From: Melieria omissa
Lineage: Eukaryota > Arthropoda > Insecta > Diptera > Ulidiidae
Length of the DNA: 64,000 nucleotides
NCBI GenBank assembly: GCA_963971225.1
Contig: OZ020268.1
Coordinates: forward strand, 45,868,404-45,932,403
Direction of reading: 5' to 3'
Numbering within the stretch: position 1 is the stretch's first letter; each line of letters starts with the position of its first letter. The notes under the pieces are model-generated. The model was given only the letters and a program-made list of their open reading frames with translations. It was not told the origin of the DNA and ran no database searches. Position numbers and translations under genes: made by a program. Positions 57,209 to 64,000 of the stretch are shown piece after piece.

Positions 57209-57937
57209 GGGGGTCGTCTAGTGTGACGGGTCAAAAAAATCGTTTTTGTTTTTTTTTCATAAATCACTTCTAAAACATGTTTAGAAGACGTGTATAAATG
57301 GATTTTTGTAAATTCGAAGCCGTTATCAAGTTGCACTTGTAAACCGGAGTAGGTATGCGGAGCGCATACCTCCAACTTCCAACTTAAAAACGCGTTTTTC
57401 TCAAAACACGTTTCTTCAAAACTGCTGCCACGATATCTCAAAAACTATTTAACTATTAATGCTCAACTTTTTACACCATCTTGAGTACATGTCCAACTAC
57501 AAATTAAGCTAAAAGAATTAAGATTGCTTCGTTACTTTTTTTTTTCTTCAATTATATGCACGTGAAAAATAGTCGAAAGACTCATATTTTTTTTATGTTT
57601 AGGCAAAAAAATACTTTTTTTTGGAATTCGAACTTTCTTTTAGCTCAATTTGCAGTTTGAAGTCTCAGGAATGAAATGGCGTTTGGTTTTTTGATTTCAG
57701 ATAATCACAACGCCCGGAATCATGGCAGCAGTGGAGCAACTTTTTTTTTTTACGTCTTCCTGTTGAGTGGTGTAACTCCGATACTAATCAATAGATTGGC
57801 TTCAAATAATTATAAAACTTTGTCGAAATGTACTCAAAGAAGAAATAAAATTCAAAAGTTATTTTACTTGAACGGTTTTTTTAATAATGACTGTCAAAAA
57901 AGGCATAAAAATACGGCCTTCACACTAGACGACCCCC
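57209..57937. mobile_element. TTAA-flanked MITE with perfect 18-bp inverted ends
   Basis: A 729-bp element flanked by TTAA (57205-57208 and 57938-57941). Both ends begin GGGGGTCGTCTAGTGTGA, identical over 18 bp. The interior is AT-rich with long T runs, contains the perfect hairpin AGGTATGCG-GAG-CGCATACCT (57351-57371) and has no transposase frame. The G-run terminus with TTAA duplication fits Kolobok-type as well as piggyBac-type elements; I cannot choose. The exact ends suggest it is younger than most elements here. An ORF running from 57676 out across the right end is an artefact. Confidence 0.88.
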
Positions 57938-57941
57938 TTAA

Positions 57942-60224
57942 GGGCAACAAAACTGGTTCAGTGCTGTGCAACAAAACGAAATTGACAGCACTTGAAAACA
58001 TGTCGGTAATTCATGAAACATTCGACTGCCGAACTGAAGCCGAGCTACTGAAGCGGCCACACCTCGTGCGTTGCGTTGGGTGTGTTGCACAGGTGCGTGT
58101 TGGGCGCAGCGCGTCGCCGAAAGCTACATCGAACGCGAATCTGACTGGGCATTAAGTTTAATTTGTGGCTGCAAATCAAGCTAGCAAATGTAATGGAAAA
58201 AACCATACGTGCACGAGTGTGTAATTAACCCAAGAAGGCCTGTGGATAGTTTAACCTTAAAAAAATATAACCGCCTCTAGGTTTGCCCTAAGATGCGTTG
58301 ACTTAAAAATTTGTTTCTCGCTTGAACTTTGCTTCTATTTTGATCTTTAGCTGCTTTTGTTATAAAACCCAAATGAGTTCACTAGAGTGTTAAAAGATAT
58401 CCACCAGCTGAAAATAGTTTGCCTGCAGTTCGTACACAAATGACTAACTTCAGTTCCAGCAAAACCACACCGACAAATTGCCGCATAAAAAAAGCTTAAA
58501 AGTAGCAAAAAAAACAAAACGCGGCGAAATGTTCACACTCTCCAAACACACACACATACAAACACCTGTGGTGGCATGTAGCCACTCGTCTGACCTCTGC
58601 TAATTGAGTTTCTATTTTACAAAGCAAAAAATTAAGAAAAAATTGGTTCTGCAAGCAAAAAAACGCATTAAAACTAAAGCATAGCGTGCAGGCCGACAAA
58701 GAAGAAGAAGCAGCAACGTGGACGCGGTGATTGCGGCTGCTACACAAATATTTTCTCTCTAAATAAGGCACAAAAATCCACTCGAATTTAAGTTAACTTC
58801 TCACAGTTCAGACATAATAATTATAATTAAAGCTAACACGCATTCATTACCCGAGCGAAAATATTGTAGGAAATAGAAAATAACTAAATACAAATATTTA
58901 TAAAAGGAAAAACTGTAAACAACTTTGTGCCTGGCGCTTTTTTGCAATAATTCATTTGTTCAAAAAAACAAAAAACAAATTCAACTACGTGTTTGGGGCC
59001 AAAAAGCACATTAGTGAGGCGTCCAAATGGAAGAGGAAAACGCGCGCAGTTGGTTAGTCGAAAGCGAAGGCAACACTCTCGGCGAATCTGCTGGGAATGT
59101 TTGGAGTTGGAGTTGGCGCTGTCGGTTAATGCTGGCTTTCAATTTTAACACTTTTTTCTGCCTCACACATCTTTTAACTATTCCGCTGCTACTACTGTAT
59201 AATTTGGCTATTTTTTGCGTCCAGTTTTTAACAAAGTTCATTCATAATATTTACAATAAGACAGACAACAAGACAGACAACAAATTGTGCTGAGCCCACA
59301 ATTAAACACAATAACAGCACATTTTATGTGTTGCGTTGAAAATTTGTCTATTAACAAAGTGTAATGTTTGCCATAAATTGTTGCTCTTTAATGGCCGAGC
59401 AAGGTTGGGGTTGAGAACTTGGACTTGCTTCAATTTTGTCTTCGAAAAGCTCGATCAATGTTAGAGTTCAGAAGTGTGCTGAGAAAAGCAGTGAGTTCGT
59501 TACATATGCAAACAAATTGCTAAAAAATTTAAGTAAATTAAATAAAATAAATAATAATAAATAATAATAAATTAAATTATAATAATTCAATAATATAAAT
59601 TATTAATATTCTTGTGGTTTTTGAGTTTCGAAACAATGGCAAATCGATTGTCTTTGGGTTCCAAGAAGTAGACAGTACTTTGATTTACTCGGCTTTTGCT
59701 TTTCATGTTGGCAAGAACTAGGACTATGTGGACTAGGACTGGGACTAAGACTAAGGCCGCAAATGTAGGTAAAGTCAAACTAATTGAAAGCTAAATGATT
59801 TTGAGACGAAGGCAATCTGAGGCCGAAAAAATGTGTCGGATCTCTGTGTCCTTAACGAGCTCCACTCGAAGCAGTCAGTCCTAGCTTCGCATGTCCAGAA
59901 GATTCATGAATGTTCTGCCGGTTAAAGTCATCGAATAACTATAATCTGTTATTTTCTGCCGAATTATAGTCATCAAATTAGTATCATACATTAAATCTGG
60001 GAAACTATTGATAGTTGGATCGTTCGATATTTTCGATAGTTTGAGTTTCTAATTCTAAAACACTGAAGGGTCTGTAAACTTCCGTAATAATAAAAGGAAA
60101 ATCCAAAATAAGAGTGGAAAAGGACATATGGCATATTCAAAGACAGGCAAGGATATTTTTTATAATCAGGGGCGGTGCCAAAGGGGAGCTTTGCCTTCAT
60201 AACCTGTCATTAATTAACATTTTC
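57942..60224. other. No recognised gene; simple repeats
   Basis: Mixed to AT-rich DNA. An AATAAT-rich run lies at 59525-59610, and a short GGACTA-type minisatellite (about seven diverged 6-bp units) at 59708-59757. A CAGGGGCGGTGCCA word at about 60167 resembles a hAT terminus, but no partner was found. Confidence 0.4.
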
Positions 60225-60545
60225 GGTCACTATAGATGCTATGTACAGGTCTTGTTACATTAGGTTAAAGTGGATGACTGGGCATGGGACTTGCCCAAAG
60301 ATACACTTAGGTAGCATAAAGCGCCCATTGTGATACCACAAGGAAAAAGTGACTGACTTATTGCAAGTTCCAATTTGTTTTGTAGATAAAACCTAGCAAG
60401 TCCCTTAATTTGACTGATCTGAGGTCATCCAAGTTGTCGAAGAAAGCAGAGACTGGGGATTTCCACCTTCGAAAAAAAGGAGCCCGACAGTGACAAAGAA
60501 GGTGACCTAAAGTTCTTTTATCTTTGAGCAATTTAAAAAAAATAA
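60225..60545 (-). mobile_element. LINE 3' end (C terminus and 3' UTR)
   Basis: On the minus strand 60510 to 60362 reads LGHLLCHCRAPFFRRW, then FFDNLDDLRSVKLRDLLGFI and YKTNWNL, the C-terminal tail that follows the H-x3-C knuckle of insect LINEs (pattern L...L-L-x-F-I-x-x-T-x-W). Downstream GGTATCACAATGGGCGC and a TAACC-like end near 60235 resemble the 3' UTR of the LINE at 32185. The upstream part, including the first cysteines, is missing: a 5'-truncated insertion. Confidence 0.75.
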
Positions 60546-62419
60546 TAATAATGACACGTTTTTGTTGGCACAATCAATAGGTTTCATTCAAAATAGTACT
60601 CTGAGTCTTTTAGATCATCGGCCGGAATGTCCTTCAGCATGTTGGTTTAAGCCTTTTGAATTGTTTCTTTGTTCTCAAAACGCCTTTGTTTCGGTGGAAA
60701 ATGAATTTTTTCGAAAAGGTAAAGTCGCACTATGTCAAATTAGGGGAATACGAAATAGTTTATTGCGATTTTTAGTCAAAACAGCAATCACAGCACATCA
60801 CGGCCTTTTTTCAGCAGAAAAAACTGTGCACTTTTCGATAGCCAAATGTTCAGTTGAATTGCTATAAAATGCTATTGAAATGCTTAAATTCAATTTCAAG
60901 AATTTCAATTAAGATTTTGGCTGATCTTTGATGAGTTCACGCACAGTTTTGATGGAATCTGCATTCATTTCGGATTACAGTTGGTCATCAAGTTTCAAGT
61001 TCAAAGCAAAACTGAAAACTGACTCTTTGTTCGATACCTTCACTTCAGTTGCAATAACTTTGCTTCCAGTGAACTAAATATCATGCAATTTTGACTGAAA
61101 ATCGAGACCAATTTCACATCTAAGTCAAAAGTCCTGTTTCGAATGCACATAATACTAAAATTGCTAAAAAAGAAAATAAAAAATTTAAAACCCCAATGAC
61201 CAAGCCCCGTCCATAACATTCGATGTGTGGTAGTTAACAAAAAAACAGTTTAAAACTTGCAAAATGTTTCAATCATTGGTGTTAGGTTTCTTTTCATGTT
61301 TATTGTTTTTGTTCTGACCTGTTTCATTGATTCCTGCTGATCTCTGAGAAAAGATAAGTTCGAATGTCGCAGCTACATGAGTTGAAAAGTTCGTAAGTTC
61401 TGTTTTGTCTTTTCATAAAAAAACTACTTGTAGCTTTTGCTAATTAAGTATTTAAGATTTGCTTCTATTTCTGCAACTAAATGGAATGTTAAAAAAAGTA
61501 TTTGTATGTTGAATTGATCAAATCTCTGTTCAAAATGGCTGTTATTTGATACTAGTTTAGCAAATGGTGAGTTAATTTTTTATTGACATTCCAATCTCGA
61601 ATAAAACTAATCAGACTGGACACTTATTGATAGATTTGAGCACTGTTAGGGCATTGTGGATTTTCCTGGGTCTCCATGTAAATAAACTTTCTAAATATAA
61701 TTGCTTGTATTCTCAGCTTAGATGTTACTGAGATGGGTCTTATTACAGATGGAATAAACTTCTGGGGATATGAGCCTACATGTGCTTACCTACATGCCCC
61801 ATGAACCACCTACGATGTGGCTTATTCTAGTTAACTTTGGCTCAAGGGTCTAAGGCAACATATTTCACTACTCAGTAGGTACTCTAAAAAAATTTGTTAA
61901 CAAAAATGTTTCAATTGCAAGCAAAGCTACATTAAAGTCTGAATCTTCGTTGCTGCTTACAAGGTTCGAAATTATTGACCCTGTCATAAATATTTTGCTG
62001 CAGCCAACTAAATTCTAGCAGTTGCTGTTCAGAATTCAAAACTCTTATGGTTATGTTTATTTTAAAGCTTTCAGCTGTTGATTTTTAGTGCCTACATGAA
62101 GAGACTTAACGCAGTCAGAAAAGTCATCAACAGTTCCAAACACTGCCCGCACACTGCCACCAAAATTGGTGCACGGTTCAGCACAACTGCAATGAAACCA
62201 AATGCAAAAACTTTACACCAAAATATATTAAAAATCTCACTTGGTGCTGCACCAGCAAAAAGTCTGTCTTCGGTGGTTATTTCACGCTTCGATCCGGTCT
62301 GTCTCGTGTGAGCCTGTGGACTCGATGCAGGTTTGATAGCAGCGGCTTTTAGGCCGAACGGACGAGCTCCGCATGTGGCATTGGCCGTCTTCGACTGCAA
62401 CAACAGTTGCTCCAGTCAG
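60546..62419. other. No recognised gene
   Basis: Mostly AT-rich. A GC-richer block at 62090-62410 is open on both strands (77 codons plus, 103 codons minus) without known domains; if the secreted ORF at 62420 is real, this block could be its downstream flank. No exon was built. Confidence 0.35.
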
Positions 62420-62773
62420 TTAGTGTTGTTGTGATGGAGGACGCGCTTTTCTTATATTCGTTTTGCATTCCCCTGCACCCATTTGCTGTTTCCTTTTCAT
62501 GCTTTTACGCGTGTTGTGCTTAATGACTGTTTGCAACGTTAAATAAGCAACGCTAGCAACGTTTCTCCGTTCAAAAATATTCATTTCAGCGGGTATAGAA
62601 TTCTGCTTATGGCCACTGTGTGATTTGGGACAGGAATGCTGGCTCCATGGTCGGTGGCAAGGGGTCTGACCGGCGAAGGATTCTTGGCAGTGATGGTTAT
62701 AAATCGGCAACAAAAGTATTGAAAATAGTACTGCAAACTGAATATATTTTCGTGGTTTGGAATATGGATTCAT
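62420..62773 (-). CDS. Candidate secreted protein, 117 aa, unknown family
   Basis: The ATG at 62773 (minus) opens MNPYSKPRKYIQFAVLFS followed by ILLLPIYN, a good signal peptide with a basic N-region and a hydrophobic core of about 13 residues. The next part is short and cysteine-bearing (CQESFAGQTPC and HSCPKSH, residues 29-50), then mostly polar and basic to the stop. An A/T-rich TATA-like stretch (AAATATAATATC) lies about 50 nt upstream. I recognise no family. The notable point is that the segment with the TATA-like box, ATG and leader is copied several times upstream (62855-63440). Support is only the ORF and the leader, so chance or a decayed gene is quite possible. Confidence 0.3.
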   Translation of the reverse strand: MNPYSKPRKYIQFAVLFSILLLPIYNHHCQESFAGQTPCHRPWSQHSCPKSHSGHKQNSIPAEMNIFERRNVASVAYLTLQTVIKHNTRKSMKRKQQMGAGECKTNIRKARPPSQQH

Positions 62774-63540
62774 TGGTCAAAGAAAAGTTTTGACATTACT
62801 AAAAATTCGATATTATATTTAGAAATTTAACACTAGAGTGCCAGCCTGAAAAAGTGTTGAAAATAATTCCGCAAACTGAATACATTTTCGTGGTTTGGAA
62901 TATTGGTATTGGAATAAAAAAAATTAATATTATATTTAGAAATTTAACACTAGAATGCCCAGCCTATTTCAGTCATTCTTAAATGACTGATGATTAATGA
63001 ATTATCAATCGGCTACAAAAGTATTGAAAATCGTACTGTAAACTGAATATATTTTCATGGTTTGGAATATGGATTCATTGGTCAGAGAAAAGTATTGACA
63101 TTTATTAAAAAAATTAGTAGAATTATATATATTCTATTTAGAAATTTAACACTAGAATGCCCAGCCTATTTCAGTCATTCATAAATGACTGATGAATGAT
63201 GAAAAATTTTGAAAATAATTCCACAAATTGAATACATTTTCGTTGTTTGGAATATGGACTCATTGGTCAAAGAAAAGTTTTGACATTACTAAAAAAATTA
63301 GATATTATATTTAGAAATACCCAGCCTATTTCACTCATTCTTAAATGACTGATGAATGATGAATTATCAATCGGCAACAAAAGTATTGAAAATCGTATTG
63401 CAAACTGAATACATTTTCGTGATTTGGAATATGGATTCATTGGTCAAAAGAAAGCATTGACATTACTAAAAAATTAGTAGAATTAAATATTCTATTAGAA
63501 ATTTAACACTAGAACTCCCAGCTTATTTCAGTCATTCTTG
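62695..63540. repeat. Tandem repeat, about 150-190 bp unit, five copies
   Basis: Each unit holds CGGCAACAAAAGTATTGAAA, ACTGAATACATTTTCGTGGT, TTGGAATATGGATTCATTGG, TTGACATTACTAAAAA and AATTTAACACTAGAATGCCC, then often TTTCAGTCATTCTTAAATGA. Copies start near 62700, 62855, 63010, 63200 and 63365. The last block of each unit is the left end of the TTAA element at 63507. On the minus strand the unit encodes the leader of the 62420-62773 ORF; ATGs survive at 62773, 63078, 63263 and 63440, but the 63078 copy has an early stop. Confidence 0.85.
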
Positions 63541-63715
63541 AATGACCAAATGGAATAATATTTTAATACAAAATATGGGTAAATGTTTTGAAATATACTA
63601 CTCACAGTTTTTGCATTAATTTTGCTTCTAAAAAAAAAGTCATGAAAGATTCTTTTCCAAAAGCACTGCAAAATATAATAAAAATTTTAACTGGAGTCAT
63701 GCAGGCATTCTAGTG
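63507..63715. mobile_element. TTAA-flanked MITE at the end of a tandem array
   Basis: A 209-bp element flanked by TTAA (63503-63506 and 63716-63719). The right end in reverse complement starts CACTAGAATGCCTGCATGA; the left end here is CACTAGAACTCCCAGC, and better-preserved left ends (CACTAGAATGCCCAGCC) occur in the upstream tandem units. No coding capacity. The left end was evidently caught up in the tandem duplication of the neighbouring DNA, leaving several left ends and one right end. Confidence 0.65.
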
Positions 63716-63719
63716 TTAA

Positions 63720-64000
63720 ATGCTCATGAAACAACAAACATAAGTCAAAGGTAGTCTATGTCTACAAAATTAAAAGTTTGTTCTTTATAGACTCAGAGAC
63801 TATTTGGCCCACTGATATGAAATTTTGACACCTGGGAGAAGGTTCCTGGAAATTTCTTGTTGTTTTGGGGCCAGAGGGCTTAGAAGCGCCCATAAAACTC
63901 AAATCTGTAATTAAAAATTTGGAATGGAATTGTCTCATGGATCTGTCGTTCCTCTAGTGAAAGTTAATGGGCGTTGTACAAGTTGTACAAATTATTAATT
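63720..64000. other. No recognisable gene
   Basis: Short terminal stretch of mixed DNA. Nothing repeated or coding was seen; any feature here would be cut by the window end. Confidence 0.4.

Noticed and set aside
57676..58155. 159-codon plus ORF
   Set aside because: Runs across the right end of the TTAA element at 57937, so it is a chance fusion of element and flank.
60167..60185. CAGGGGCGGTGCCA word like a hAT terminus
   Set aside because: No matching inverted end found within 1 kb.
1..64000. CRISPR array, operon, rRNA or intact tRNA gene
   Set aside because: Repeats lack uniform spacers, no bacterial-type coding was seen, and all tRNA-like words belong to SINE-like copies.

Overview
This window looks like gene-poor, AT-rich chromosomal DNA of an insect, most likely a higher fly (Diptera). 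The evidence is the many short CAA/TTG trinucleotide runs, degenerate insect-type non-LTR retrotransposons, D34D mariner relics, tRNA-derived SINEs and small terminal-inverted-repeat elements, and the absence of long open frames, operons or bacterial signals. A tephritid-like fly is a guess from this repeat style, not something the sequence proves. I could not identify a complete conserved host protein-coding gene. The window could be intergenic or could lie within very long introns.

Host-gene signal is weak. Three places are worth keeping: a minus-strand first-exon candidate encoding a textbook signal peptide and ending at a strong phase-1 splice donor (13233-13287); a 67-bp exon-like segment between strong splice signals that is closed in all three frames (50975-51041), so possibly a UTR or non-coding RNA exon; and a minus-strand 117-codon ORF with a secretory leader (62420-62773), whose promoter and leader segment has been tandemly copied upstream.

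Most of the rest is repeat. Tandem arrays with different units lie at about 6110-6880, 9425-11505, 14395-16265, 20312-20820, 23300-25110, 27035-28960, 36600-38500, 43140-43800, 47678-48990, 55620-56945 and 62695-63540. The arrays at 14395-16265 and 55620-56945 share one short monomer (TTTCGATACTGAGTAC-like) in opposite orientation, 40 kb apart.

Mobile elements are mostly dead and often nested. There are non-LTR retrotransposon pieces (7345, 17490, 31245-33240 with an opposite-strand LINE 3' end inside it, 54735, 60225, and a weak one at 3170); two mariner relics (33297-33735 minus, 39862-40380 plus); a Tigger/pogo-type helix-turn-helix fragment (45634-45797); a pogo-like element holding a dispersed repeat that in turn holds a solo LTR (52153-53685); hAT-like MITEs (45494, 49945); six small elements flanked by TTAA (3310, 3472, 10359, 40762, 57209, 63507); and tRNA-derived SINEs (23962, 29805, 33795, 50265, 55475). 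All family calls come from reading motifs by eye; no database search was run.
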